NCBI GenBank assembly: GCA_032622095.1
Contig: CP136069.1
Location: 81,244,958-81,308,957 of the forward strand
Direction of reading: 5' to 3'
DNA length: 64,000 nt
From: Siphonodentalium dalli
Lineage: Eukaryota > Mollusca > Scaphopoda > Gadilida > Siphonodentaliidae
Positions 11,520 to 23,124 of this stretch are shown piece after piece. Both the position numbers and the translations under genes were made by a program. The notes below the pieces were generated by a model that was not told the DNA's origin, ran no database searches, and saw nothing but the letters and a program-made list of their open reading frames with translations. Positions within the stretch are counted from its first letter, which is position 1. Each line of letters opens with the position of its first letter.

Positions 11520-12913
11520 TTAACTCTTTCGCTGCCAAACACGCATAAATGCGAACTTCGAAGATGCTGCCAATCGCGCATTTATGCAAATTTGGTATGT
11601 AGTCTAATGTATGGGATAACTCTATTCTTTCCGGCATGTTTGACAGTGTACAACGTATTTATCTGTAGTACTGTTGCGCGCGAACAATTTAAAGCGACAA
11701 TGACCTCAAGGTCATGCTATTTCTGACGTTATGGGAGTACAGTCAGAGCTGGAATATTGTGTCATTGTTGTTAGCACGTGGTTATCAGTCGAAAATGGCT
11801 GCTCGCAAAAGACTCAGGACTGAAGAAGTTATTGTTATTACCTCTATACTCTAATGATCGAGGGGCGCCTGCAGCGCATAAGATACTTATACCTATTATT
11901 TATGTGGGCAGTAGCCTATATAGGGGCGCCTGCGGTGCATAAGATACTATGGGTGGCGGGATGGGGAGGTGGGTGGGTAACTAACCTCTATACTCTAATG
12001 ATCGAGGGGCGCCTGCGGCGCATAAGATACTTATACCTATTATTTATGTGGGCAGTAGCCTCTATAGGGGCGCCTGCAGCGCATAAGATACTATGGGTGG
12101 CGGGTGGGTAACTAACATCTATACTCTAATGATCGAGGGGCACCTACGGCACATAAGATACTTATACCTATTATTTATAATACACCTTTACTGGTTTTGA
12201 ACAACCCTTGTCTATTGTATCATTTTCCAGTGGTGACAACAGGCAACTAAATTAATTATGCTGGTGAGTTGACCATGCGTACACCTGCGTGACCCATATA
12301 ATTCACATAAATCATTGTAAAACCCAATTTTCCTGAAATTCAAGTTGGCCGTCAAGATCACGTGACTTATAAGGGGCGGAGCAGGGTCATATGTCCCCCT
12401 GCAGGTATATATACATATGGGTATGGTTAAATATATATATCTATATTTGGAATTGTACCTATCAGGGAATATTCAAGCAACAAAAGCACGAACTCAACAA
12501 ATTGCGCCATTGTATCCCATTTTGCTACAAATAGGTGGCAACTTGCATAAATCCAAGATGGACACCAAGGTCACGTGACCTATTTTATGTCCAAAGTGGG
12601 TTCATATAAGTTACTCCTGTGTACCTAACTGTTGACATCGTATAATTGGGTTGAAAATTAGAAAACAAACACACCCATTCATACCCACACAAACTGTGTC
12701 CACTAATCCAAAATGGCCACCAATGTCACGTGACCTTGGTGGGCGTGTCCACGGCAGCATTCATATATACATGTGAAGTCTCAACTAATTATATTAGAAA
12801 CTGCTTGAGATATAATGTATTACCCATATATACCTGAAATACATGGATATATGTACAGGATGCGTGGCACTGGTGGGTACTTCTGTGGTGGCGGGTGGCA
12901 GCGAAAGAGTTAA
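11520..12913. mobile_element. 1.39-kb TTAA element (CTCTTTCGCTGCCA ends)
   Basis: TTAACTCTTTCGCTGCCA at left and TGGCAGCGAAAGAGTTAA at right form perfect 18-base ends. It contains a 144-bp tandem repeat (11841-12180) and three degenerate blocks with GGTCACGTGACC-like motifs (12350-12740). No transposase frame. Confidence 0.75.
11841..12180. repeat. 144-bp tandem repeat, about 2.3 copies
   Basis: Each unit starts CTCTATACTCTAATGATCGA and contains GGGGCGCCTG(C)GGCGCATAAG twice. It lies inside the 1.39-kb TTAA element. Confidence 0.8.
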
Positions 12914-13144
12914 CCCTTTCATGGCTCGAGCTGCACTGGTTGAGCATAAAGGATCTTGTGCCAGTTCATTCTCTTATTGGGAGTCTCGCATAGGGAGTCT
13001 CGCATATATTAGATAATACACTGTTAGGCGAATGTATTCTCTTATATATGTGAGGCTCCCTATGGGAGACTTGCTTATATAAGAGAATGCATTGGTACAG
13101 TGTTTTCACAAAATTTGAGGAAGCTCCATTCTTGGAAGGGTTAA
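12910..13144. mobile_element. TTAA MITE (CCCTTTCATGGCTCGAGC type), abutting another
   Basis: TTAACCCTTTCATGG at left and CTTGGAAGGGTTAA at right, with internal pairs of the ATTCTCTTATATATG/GGGAGTCTCGCATATA hairpin. Its left TTAA (12910-12913) is also the right TTAA of the element 11520-12913. Confidence 0.72.
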
Positions 13145-13261
13145 AGTTCCCTCAGAACTGCAGTTTGTTGAATTTTGCTTTTGTATTATCGGTCATCTGC
13201 TCATGATTCCTGAACATCCCTCCAGAAGAATAATAGATCGTTCTAATGTATACTTATATAA

Positions 13262-14130
13262 CTGACTAGCTGGTGGACCCGACTTTGTCCGGGCTGTTTC
13301 CCCTCTGCTTTTCGGCGAATTGACCTTGAATTGTCCATTTTGAAGGTCAAGGTCAGGTGGGGTCACGATTTGACCCGTCCAAAACACTGCCCGGACAAAA
13401 GTACCCGACAAAGGTACCCGTCTAAATCCATCCGGTTTTACCCAATTATACCTCGAATTGATCATTTTGAAGGTCAAGGTCAGGTCGGGGTCATGATTTG
13501 ACCCGTCCAAAAGACTCAGTGGACAAAAGTAACCCTACGTATCAAATTTTGTTGAAATCCCATAAAAATTTGCGATTTGACCTTGAATTGACCCGATGTC
13601 AAGGTCAAGGTCACGTCGCACAGGCAAATGAATAGTCTTAAGACACTCCCCATAAGAAAGTATCCCTAGACACTAATTTTCAATCGAAATCCCGTGATAC
13701 TCGGGCGTTCGCCCTCGAAATTTCAAGGTCAAGGTCATGTCGCACGGGCAAATTAGTAGGCCCATGCCACTCCTCGGCCGAAAGTACCCCCACATCCCAA
13801 GTTTAATCGAAATCGGCTCGGCTGTTTTCGAGTCCATCGCGAACACACACACACACACACACAGATTTCCCAAAATATATAATAGACTAGCCGATGAGCC
13901 AGACGTTGTCCGGGCTATTCAAAACCAAATTTCAAGTCGATAGCTCCACCCGTTTCCGAGATCTCGTCTGCGCATGTGCGAAGCTGGCGTCGCACGGGCT
14001 CGCCAATACGACAACGTCCACCACCTGGTCAAACTACACACACGTACCAAGTTTCGTCCCGATCGGTCGAGAATCGTAGATTTGTATTAATGACATACAT
14101 ACAGACAGACAAACAGAGGTCTTCAAAATA
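13262..14130. repeat. Unclassified repeat with GGTCAAGGTCA blocks
   Basis: It begins GACTAGCTGGTGGACCCGAC, tttgtccggg and restarts at 13887 (GACTAGCCGATGAGCCAGAC). Between lie three copies of ttgaaggtcaaggtcaggt-type blocks and a CA microsatellite. The CTAGC...CCGGG motif matches, inverted, the end at 20106-20140. Confidence 0.5.
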
Positions 14131-14375
14131 TATATGAGATGGGAGAATTCATTCAGTTAAAATAGGGTAAACTTTGGAGTTCTTACTAGGCGTCGACATA
14201 ACCCATTGAATTTTTGATAGGTGATAAAAGTCCATACATAACAGCAGTATAAAATTTTGTTTTTTTGGCTCCTGTGAATGAAACAATTTGTAAAAATGCC
14301 ATTTATTCCACACCCATTGATGCAAGGCACATGTATTCAACGGAATGCCAGCCATTGAATACATATTATTGTATA

Positions 14376-14576
14376 CAGTAATGCCCTAAATAATCAACTT
14401 CTTAACCACAGCAGAATTATGGGTAACTTTTCAGGATTTATTTGGAAATATGGCTTGTTGCCATTCATCGGAAAGCTCTGTGAGATTTCCGATGAATGGC
14501 AAATATTTCCAACTAAATGCTGAAAAGTTACCCATAATTCTTCTGTGGTTAGAGTCGATTATTTAGGGCATTACTG
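14376..14576. mobile_element. TA-flanked palindromic MITE, copy 3
   Basis: TA-flanked, both arms present with small losses at the centre (GAAAGCTCTGTGAGATTTCC). Confidence 0.72.
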
Positions 14577-14620
14577 TACAAATGTAAGTTTTGAGACTGC
14601 AAATTTGTTTGGGATTGGGT

Positions 14621-14684
14621 GGGATTTGAACCCGGCCCATGGCGGGGAGCACGCCTTGCGACTCAAAAGTCCACACGGCCACCG
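14621..14684 (-). repeat. tRNA-like sequence (A and B box), minus strand
   Basis: On the minus strand TGGCCGTGTGG (A-box-like) is followed 38 bases later by GGTTCAAATCC (B box). It looks like a tRNA-derived SINE head or pseudogene. It forms an inverted pair with 14760-14830. Confidence 0.5.
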
Positions 14685-14759
14685 AAAGCAACCCCAAAAA
14701 AGGAAGCTGAAATGGCCGCTGTATTCCGACGTCGGACTTAGGACACTATATGCACATTC

Positions 14760-14830
14760 GGTGGCCGTGTGGTATTGATGTCGCACTTGGAGTCGCAAGG
14801 CGTGCTCGCCGTCATGGGCCGGGGTTCGAA
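14760..14830 (+). repeat. tRNA-like sequence (A and B box), plus strand
   Basis: GGTGGCCGTGTGG then GGGGTTCGAAT, with GAGTCGCAAGGCGTGCTC shared with the minus-strand copy. It is cut inside the B box by fusion to a TA MITE, so it is not a working tRNA gene. Confidence 0.5.
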
Positions 14831-15001
14831 TGGGTAACTTTTCAGGATTTAGTCGGAAATATGGCTTGTTGCCATTCATCAGAAAGCTCTCGGCCATAAT
14901 TCCGATGAATGGCAACAATTAAGTCATATTTCCGACTAAATCCTGAAAAGTTACCTATAATTCTGCTGTGGTAAAGGAGTCGATTATTTAGGGCATTACT
15001 G
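14830..15001. mobile_element. TA-flanked palindromic MITE, left-truncated copy 4
   Basis: The first 50 or so bases are missing; the copy begins ATGGGTAACTTTTCAGG fused directly to a tRNA-like sequence. The right end GGGCATTACTG is intact. Confidence 0.68.
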
Positions 15002-15096
15002 TACCATTTAGCATTCTTGCAGTTATGGTAAACATTCCATGTGAACATGCCTATATAATTACAACTGTTGCTGATATGAATGTATTTTATTCTCAG

Positions 15097-15319
15097 GTAA
15101 ACCAGACTCCGTACATATCATAGCCGCAACAAAGTCAAATATCTTCAAGATATCAACAGAATTCATCGGCGTCAAACCAGAACAACAAAATCTTAAAAAT
15201 CACCTATACCATGTGACAGACATTGATATTAATCCAGTGACCAATGAACTTGTTTTCATAGAGGACAAGAGTGAGCTGAGCTCAGTATCTAGTGATATAT
15301 ACAGCATAGCAAACCCAAA
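15097..15319 (+). CDS. LRP5/6-like exon: propeller 4, first blade
   Basis: The acceptor is ttctcag and the donor is CCAAA|gtgagt. The exon is 223 bases, phase 1 to phase 2. It reads IIAATKSNIFKIST at the propeller start and VTDIDINPVTNELVFIED at the first YWTD position, matching the A-x-D(F/Y)(D)P-x-x-x-x-(L/I)YW(I/T)D layout. The aromatic and Trp of YWTD are replaced (VFIED). Confidence 0.85.
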
Positions 15320-15350
15320 GTGAGTAGAAAGATGAGAGGTCACTCACAAT

Positions 15351-15777
15351 ACTGCAAATAGTGTGTCTGTCATTTGCAGAATGAGGTCCCCAGAGGGTGA
15401 ATTTAGTGCAGCTATCCAGCACGGCGGGCTAGCATCACCAAATTCACCCTCTGTGAACCTCATTGTGCTTAGGCCTCCACTTCTGTGGGAGATATAAGAT
15501 CAGATTGAAGTCCCCCAGTTGAAGATGGTGATGTTCACCCATTAGTCACGTCACCTCAATTATTCAATTTATCTTCTGCAAATTAGGGGATATAGAAACT
15601 GAACAGAAGGGAAAAAGTAGCTAAAAAATTAATTTGAGACTATAGATACTTCTCAGAAAATGAGGCCTATCAGAATGAGGTCCCCAGAGGGTGAATTTGG
15701 CGATGGTAGCTGCGGCATAGCATCACTAAATTCAGCCTCTGGGAAACTCATTCTACAAATGACACACTATTTGCAGG
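15351..15777. mobile_element. Foldback MITE, full-length copy
   Basis: CTGCAAATAGTGTGTCTGTC at left and GACACACTATTTGCAG at right, both hairpins and the shared middle. It starts 32 bases after an LRP exon. Confidence 0.75.
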
Positions 15778-15841
15778 TTTGGTCGATCACGCAGGTAGGA
15801 TCAAGTTGCTACGAATTGGTCATCTTGTTATATAATGGTTA

Positions 15842-15976
15842 CAGTAATGCCTTAAGTAATCGACTCTCGGGGAGAGTTTTCCGATGAATGGCAACAAGCC
15901 ATATTTCCGACTAAATCCTGAAAAGTTACCCATAATTCTGCTGTGGTTAAAGAGTCGATTACTTAGAGCATTACTG
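15842..15976. mobile_element. TA-flanked palindromic MITE, internally deleted copy 5
   Basis: Left CAGTAATGCCTTAAGTAATC then a jump to TTTCCGATGAATGGCAACAA; right arm complete. Confidence 0.7.
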
Positions 15977-16572
15977 TATGTAGTTATTAGTGAAATGAGC
16001 CCATGGTTGCTAGGACACCAAGGCATCAGCAGAAATAGTTGGCATTTTCCGCATTTGGTGGGGATATAAAAATAGCTCCATCAGTGAGACCATCTGTCCA
16101 GCCTGCCTCACTTCTGCTACATTAAATCTGTTATTCCAACAAGTTATTAACTGAAAATCACAGTGCGAGTTGGCAAGATATCTGCCTATATATATGCACA
16201 TGTCTTTAGCAATGCAAAATTGACAATTTAGTTGCAACATCCGAGCATTTTATCAAGTGAACAGGTTTTTTCGTTGACAGTACCTGGCTGGTGAACAGGA
16301 TATCTACCTACCCTGTGCCAGCTACACCTATTCAACTGCCTATACATATCTGAGAAGGGTTTCCCCACTGGGCAAACAACCAAATGTTAACATTTACCTG
16401 TCCATTGTCAAGTTGTGCACATTTTTCTGTGTTTACTGCAATTTAATAACAAAAAAGTGCACCAAAAACAATCTAACTCTCGTTAGCACCCCATCAATTC
16501 ACATGATCCCATTGAATCCTCTGATCGATTACGCGGTGTAGAATTTGATTGTGAACAATAACGTACCAAATG

Positions 16573-17006
16573 TTAAAGGTACTCAATCCGATCAGACGGT
16601 CCCCATACCATCAAGATACAACATTTCTTCAAAATTTAGTTATCAGACTCGATTTATTGCAACAAAATAATGCTAACCACTGTCAACTATGGTATCAAAT
16701 TTCCCAAAACTTGTTATTTATCAACATTTGTTCAACAAAATATGGTGTATTATCACAAAATTTGACCGTATTACCACTTGATTTTAGAGTTATTCATCCA
16801 CAATTTTGTCCGAGACCCTCCGTTTGACCACGTGTTTCTGGGCCACATTTTATTACACATCTCGAGAAATAACAAACTTCAAAAATCGATATCTAATCAG
16901 TCTGAGCTTTGATGGGTGGGTTCTATGACTTGAATCAAATATTTTTTACCCCTGAAGCCAAAGAAATAGTAAATTGGAAGCGTCTGATCAGATTGAGTAC
17001 CTTTAA
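16573..17006. mobile_element. TTAA MITE (AGGTACTCAATCCGATCAGA type)
   Basis: TTAAAGGTACTCAATCCGAT at left and ATCAGATTGAGTACCTTTAA at right. The body carries palindromic GAGTTATTCATCC and AATCAAATATTTTTTACCCC blocks. It ends 16 bases before the exon at 17023. Confidence 0.75.
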
Positions 17007-17022
17007 CTTCAATTTTTTTCAG

Positions 17023-17107
17023 AATGATACTTGATGAAGGTTTTAATGGTAATTGTTTGTCAGTTGACTGGAGGGGAAATAATGTGTTTTGGGCTGATGC
17101 ACAGAAG
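17023..17107 (+). CDS. LRP5/6-like exon: propeller 4, blade 2
   Basis: The acceptor is tttttttcag and the donor is AGAAG|gtaagt. The exon is 85 bases, phase 2 to phase 0. It reads GNCLSVDWRGNNVFWADAQK, a blade with FWAD in the YWTD position. A TTAA-flanked MITE ends 16 bases before it. Confidence 0.88.
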
Positions 17108-17380
17108 GTAAGTAAACGGTTTAAAAAAGTAAGTTCCCCTGCCCACAGCCAACGCTCAAAGGTGATAACGTCACCATCCCAGCCATTGCAATTCTTCCTA
17201 CATCAAATTATTGAGAAACAAAAATCTGCATTAATGCATTGATGTTGTTTATCTTCATCTAAATTAATTTTTAGGTAGAATTTTTTTCATTTGTGAATCC
17301 CTGCTATAGTATAGTATTATGAATATATATTAGGTTTTATATTGATATGTTATGATAATCTATATCTATATTTGCGAATG

Positions 17381-17428
17381 TCTGTCTGTCTGTCTGTCTC
17401 TGTCTGTCTGTCTGTCTGTCTGTCTGTG
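17381..17428. repeat. (TCTG)n microsatellite
   Basis: About 11 TCTG units with one interruption, at the start of the degenerate 140-bp array. Confidence 0.85.
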
Positions 17429-17559
17429 TTCTATAGAAATTCACAGGGGACCATCTAGATGATGCCAAAGGGATCTACTAGGAGTAGCTTTTTACGAGAA
17501 AGATAATGGTCGGGGTTAGAATTTTCTAAAGTGACGCCGTTGTTGTCAGGGGCAGAAAA

Positions 17560-19110
17560 GGGGGAGGGCAGAAAAAAAATTTGTCGCCGATTGCCACCAA
17601 ACTTATATATAATCATCCCCATAATATGATGAATCTAATGACGTGGTTTAAATATGGCAAAAGTAGCGCCGTTCGCGTCGGGGGTGCCCGGAAGGGGGGG
17701 GCAGATTTTTTTTCTGTCTCCGATTGCCACGAAGCTTACATATAATCATCCCCATGATATGAAGAATCCAACGGTGTGGTTTAAATATGTCAAAAGTTGC
17801 GTCGTTTGAGTCAGGGATGAACGGAAGGGGAGAGGGGCACCAAAATTGATAAAATTAATTTTAGCGCCGATTTCCACCAAATTGATATATATTTTCTTCA
17901 TGATACAAGGAATCTAACTGTTCGATTTAACAACGCCAAATTGTTGTTTTTGGATGCGAGATTGGGAGGGGGTGGGCACTAAATTTGATAATACAAGTAA
18001 GTCGCCGATTGCCACCACACTTATACAAAATCATCCCCATGGCATGAGGAGTCTAATGCTGTGGCTTTTATCTGTCAAATGTGGCCTCATTCGAGTCAGG
18101 GTTGCATTGAAAGGGACAGGGGCACCAAAATTGATGCACAATTTTTTTTAGCGCCAATTTCCGCCAAATTGACACACGTTCTTATCCATGATACGAGGAA
18201 TCTAATCGTGATTTAAAGACGTCATAGTGGTGCTGTTTGGGTGAGAGATGGAGAGGGGAGGGATTGGCACCAAATTTGATAAAATAATTGTTTAGTCGCC
18301 GATTATCACCAAACTTATAAACAATCATCTCCATGATATCAGGAGTGTAATCGTGTGGTTTAAGGATGTCACAAGTGGGGCCATTCGAGTCAGTGGTGTA
18401 TAGAGATGAGAGGGACACAACAAATTATATCTATATTTTTAGTGCCGATTTCCACCAGATTGATACATATTCTTCTCCGTGATACGAGGAATCTTAACCT
18501 GTGGTTTAGATACACCAAATTGGTGCCCTATGGGCGAGATATATGGGGACCTTAAATTTGATACGAATTTGTATACTCGCCAATTTTCACCAATTTCATA
18601 TATATGCATCTCTAATCTCTAATGAGTCTTAGTGTGTGCAGCTTGAGTCCGAAATAGGGACGGGACTGTCACCAAAACTGATACAAAATATTTTTAGTAC
18701 CAATTACCATCAAATTCAGACACGTTCTTCTCAAATGATACAAGAAATAAAATCGTGCTGTCTGTCTGTCTTGTTGTCTATCTGTGTGCGTTCTATATAT
18801 ATCTTCACGCGGTACAATCGAGATGGCACCAAGGCGTTCTAAGAGGGGTAACTTTTTACAAGGAAGATTAAAAATTTCTAAAATGACGCTGTTGGTGGGA
18901 GGGGAAATTAAAAAAAATATGGTGAAATTGTTTTGTCGCTGATTTCCACCAAACGAATACATAATCACCTTCGCAATATGGCATTGTTCGAGTCAGCGTT
19001 GCATCAACAATTGATTTAATAAACCAAATTCCACCAAATTCATACACATTTTTCTCTAATGATATACCATGAATTAAATCACATTTGGTGTCCTTTGCGT
19101 CACGGATGGC
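17560..19110. repeat. Degenerate tandem array, unit about 140 bp
   Basis: Roughly ten diverged copies sharing GTCGCCGATTGCCACCAAAC, TTATATATAATCATCCCCAT, GATATGAGGAATCTAAT. The array, the (TCTG)n and an ending near 20106 (CGGGTAACCCTGCTAGT) may be parts of one large repeat unit. Confidence 0.65.
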
Positions 19111-20995
19111 GAGCGGATATGCACTATCATTGATAAGATTGCTATTCGCCGATATCCACATATAAGTTATATATATACAGTCACCAGGCCATCTCCATAT
19201 CATGTTAAGTAGTTGGGCGTTCACATTTCACAATCCCGACATATGGTGACCCATATAAGTCACTTGAACAATTATATCTTCTTAACAGTCATATTTATAT
19301 GGAATGGCAATCAAGGCATTCACACAATGAGCTAGCAAAAAGAGCTGATAACTAGAAGAAGCATTAAACGTATATTTATCATTCTATTGAAGAGATACAT
19401 ATATTCGTGCAAACTGAGACACCTCGAACCGTCAGAGGATTGCATATATATAATAACACAATTTAGTCTGTTCCATTGAATACAGTTTCCACCAAAAAGT
19501 TACAATTTGTCAAGAGATATGGAAGGCCTGTTCAAAAATAGTGGTCACAGTGTGCAGTCAAATATAGTTTCTTCGGAAAATGCAGTTAGTAGCACAAGAC
19601 TTTTCAGGATCCAACCAATACTGACATCTGAAGGGTTTTAGAACAGACTCATTGACTGACATAAACAACTCAAAATCTCGCTCTGTGCCTGGCACATGTA
19701 GCTGATATATATGCGCGGCAACATTTCGTTTAAACTAAGAATATTTAGCCAATATATAGCACCATGAACAGAGGAGCACCTGGAAATTTCTTTGAAACAT
19801 CGGTATCTTCATGGAGATATGATAGCCATGTCTTAGTCCAACCCACTATATTGATTGATACATCTCAATATGTAAAACCCAATTATCACCTATTATCGAA
19901 CTAATGTGTTTATGATGTTCATGTATCATATTATAACGTCTAATGTATACGCAGTTGTAAATAAATAAATACTTCATTATTGGTGGAACGGATTAATCGC
20001 AATAAACAGAATGGTGAGCCACTACTTATATTCCATGACTGTAATAATCATGTTGTGTGATGCAAGAGCATTCTCTATTCCCAACACATATCCACAGCAT
20101 ACATTAACCTGGGCAACGCCGGGTAACCCTGCTAGTTTATTATAAAAACAAACAATAGGTAAGCTTGTTGTTTATTGTCAATATTAATTGTCGGGCTATA
20201 AAACAACAAATTTGGTAGAGTTTGTCAATGCATTAAGCTATGGTTATGTGTTGAAATGATCGATAAAATACATCAATAAAGTGGCATATTAATGATATGA
20301 TGTTTACAAGTGAATTCAGTTACAAACATCTGCTTTATTAATTTAGTTGAACTAATCCACATTTAATAACCGATGATATGCACGTTTTTTCTTCCGTCTA
20401 AAATAACTTAACAGCAGCGGATATTTCACCTTTACATTGCAATCAACTGGTGTTTGATTACCTTCTGTGCATCGTGTAATACAAATCACTTAACAAAACC
20501 CATCGAGCCTATCATGATCGAAAAAATTTCATTCTCCTAGTGAATCCTTGAGCAATTATATTCAATAAAAAATGGCAGGACATTTCTTAAAAGTGCTGAT
20601 AAATAAATGCAGTAAGTTATCATTTTCTAAAATGGCGTGGCCGCATGCATTTATATTTTTGACCTCGCCAGTCTCGTGAACTCATGTTGAAATAAAACAT
20701 AAATGTTTTATAGGTCATTACTGGAGTGTATCGCAATATTAATGCGCAGAGTTATAACTTTATGGATCAAATGAGAGAACTCAAATGACAGCCCCCCCCC
20801 CCCCCCATTGTGGCCCCACTTTAAAATAGCATAACAAGTGTACACAGGTATTTTACACCTGGGTGTTTGTTGGCGGGAGTGCTTTTAAATAAATCGTGGG
20901 GATTGTATTATTTGGTTATTCATATTAGTTGGTTTTTTTCTTGATAATCTTCTGTTTCAAGTGTTAATTGCCTGTCATGAAAAGCGACCAAATCA

Positions 20996-21096
20996 TTAAC
21001 CCTTTCAGTATCACATTATTATAATCAATAAATTTGAAAAATGATCAAGGAAATATGGGTTGATACAAAAATCGGACTTGGCACTGAAAGGGTTAA
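20996..21096. mobile_element. Deleted copy of the CCCTTTCAGTGCCAAG TTAA MITE
   Basis: 101 bases, TTAA at both ends. The right arm is complete (gataCAAAAATCGGACTTGG, GCACTGAAAGGGTTAA) and the left arm is mostly lost. It ends 49 bases before the exon at 21146. Confidence 0.7.
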
Positions 21097-21145
21097 TAGA
21101 GATCTATATTCATTAGCTAACAATCATTTCTGTTTCTATATTTAG

Positions 21146-21246
21146 AGGTCTGTTGAGGTTGTGAAGATGGACGGAACAGCTAGAGTTGTACTCCAACAAC
21201 ATCATAAAGAAAAACCACGTAGCTTACTTGTTGATCCTGCCACAGG
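21146..21246 (+). CDS. LRP5/6-like exon: propeller 4, blade 2-3
   Basis: The acceptor is tatatttag and the donor is ACAGG|gtatta. The exon is 101 bases, phase 0 to phase 2. It reads VEVVKMDGTARVVL and KPRSLLVDPATG, the standard inter-blade (K/R)-x-DG-x-x-R-x-V(L) and PR-x-(I/L)-x-(V/L)(D/N)P segments. It completes GYMYI in the next exon. A short TTAA element ends 49 bases upstream. Confidence 0.87.
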
Positions 21247-21369
21247 GTATTAAACATATTTTTACAATTGAAAAATAATTAGAGTTTGTCCATCTTAAAG
21301 TTTCTGGGTGTTATCTGGAATACAACTATATTATCCGATTTTCATAAGGCCACAAATATGGTACTGTGT

Positions 21370-21633
21370 TTAACCCTTTCATGATGGGAGCTGCTCTGGT
21401 GCAGCATTAAAAATCCTGTGCCAGTGCATTATCTTATATATGCGAGTTTCTCATAGGGAGCCTCGCATATATAACAGAATGCAATTGCTTACTAGGTAAA
21501 GGCAAATATTGATAGGCTAATGTATTATCTTATATATGCAAGGCTCCCTATGGGAGACTCGCATATAAAAGAAAATGCATTGGTACAAGGATTTTTGCAA
21601 AATTTCAGGAAGCTCCAGTCACGGAAGGGTTAA
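21370..21633. mobile_element. TTAA MITE (CCCTTTCATGATGGGAGC type)
   Basis: TTAACCCTTTCATGATGGGAG at left and gctccagtcacGGAAGGGTTAA at right, with two TATATGCGAG...CTCGCATATA hairpins inside. It lies between two LRP propeller 4 exons. Confidence 0.72.
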
Positions 21634-21918
21634 AATCTAGCCACTTTTGACAGCGTTGACACCTTGCTTTCATAAGCAAATAATTAAACAATATGAATTC
21701 AACATTTTTTTGGATAAATCCTGGTGTGTCTGTATGGAAGTGTCTTGAGGTCATACAACATAATTAAATGATATAATTTCGCTACTGTAATACCATATTT
21801 TTATATTTATCAGACATTTACAATTAATCGGTAAATGAAATTGCAGTTACTTTATCTCAATAAATTCTTTGTGTTAAAAACCGTATCTATTATCTCTTTT
21901 TAAAATATTATTTTTTAG

Positions 21919-22131
21919 ATACATGTACATCAGTTACGTTGGGAATGAGACGATGATCGAGAAGTGTAATATGAATGCTACGGATTGTTTTATCTTGTAC
22001 GAGATGGCTGGAGCTGCTCTATCGCTTACTCTGGATGATGCTGGACAGAGGCTGTTCTGGATCGATGACAAAACTGGACACATAGAATCTATTTCAGCCT
22101 CTTCTGGCAAGTACAGAAAGGTACACACAAG
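21919..22131 (+). CDS. LRP5/6-like exon: propeller 4, blades 3-4
   Basis: The acceptor is ttttttag and the donor is ACAAG|gtgagt. The exon is 213 bases, phase 2 to phase 2. GYMYISYVG takes the place of GYMYFTN/YWT, and GQRLFWIDDK is the next blade motif. An earlier in-frame gtacac at 22121 is a poorer donor, and using it would break the phase with the next exon. Confidence 0.9.
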
Positions 22132-22280
22132 GTGAGTGACTCTAAAGGTGAGACTTAGAAGTAACTATGCTGTGCATGTCATGGTGGGAATGAAAAGATT
22201 TGGGACCAGGAAGGTTCGGCCGGGTAATTATGGGACCACGAAATTTTGGCCAGATAGATTTGGTCTGTTCTTTTGAGATT

Positions 22281-22386
22281 CAGTAATGCCCTAAATCATC
22301 GACTCCATAACCACAGCAGAATTATGGGTAATTTTTCAGGATTTAGTTGGAAATATGGCTTGTTGCCATTCATCGGAATGCTCTCA
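22281..22386. mobile_element. TA MITE, left-half fragment
   Basis: CAGTAATGCCCTAAATCATC through TTGCCATTCATCGGAATGCT; the second arm is absent. Confidence 0.62.
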
Positions 22387-22823
22387 ATCTCGACTAATAT
22401 AGCGCGTAGAGGGCTCATTTTAGGCATCTTAATGAAAACTTATTATTGGCGCAATGCCTTTAGGCGGTTGTGAGCTATTGTCATCGATCGGAATATCCAA
22501 TTTTTGTCAGTCGGTCTGTCAGGCATGATAGTATCTCGGCCATATGGTACCGGTAATCGGATCACAATTAAATTTGGTGTGTTTGGGTTATAATCAGAAG
22601 TGTTGTCAAAAAATGACCCAATGACATTCGCCATTTCTGTTCTAGTTTTTATAGCATACCAGACCAGGCTCAATCATAAATGTCAACTTCATGTATATAG
22701 CAGATATGGCACAGTAGCATGTTATATATGTCTCCGAAACATGCCGAGTGTTGCTCTTTGAACATGCCTTTATCTTGTAATTTTGAGACAGTGCAAATTT
22801 ACACTTGCTAACTTGTTGACCAT

Positions 22824-23087
22824 TTCGATACTGAATGGATTCTCCCATTCAATCATAAAAGTGTACATTGGAATGGTGTTTTATTCATTTGGAGGGGTGT
22901 TCAGGTACTAACAGCAGATGACAAAGAAATAGATAATACAAGAGCAGAATGATTCATCATAATCATTGGTGGGAAATGTTCAGATAATAAGTTCAACAAA
23001 TGACCTAATGTTGTTTGTTGATCTTATTATCTGAAAAATTCCTAAGGGAACTACTCATCAATGAGTGCTGAGTAAAGAAAGTGTTAA
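22824..23087. mobile_element. Second copy of the CCCTTTCTATACT TTAA MITE
   Basis: Body matches 6618-7325 without the nested element. The right end agtaaagaaagtgTTAA is preserved and the left TTAA has mutated. It ends 37 bases before the exon at 23125. Confidence 0.62.
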
Positions 23088-23124
23088 TAACAGATGTACT
23101 GGAACATTTTTGTAATTTTTTCAG

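Noticed and set aside
11854-12111. 85-codon frame with repeated LYLLFMWAVA
   Set aside because: Falls in the 144-bp tandem repeat of a TTAA element.
13193-13510. 105-codon minus-strand frame
   Set aside because: Lies across repeat blocks with GGTCAAGGTCA; no splice context or domain.
14621-14830. Functional tRNA genes
   Set aside because: Box spacing and the broken B box of the plus copy, with no convincing cloverleaf; more likely SINE or pseudogene remnants.
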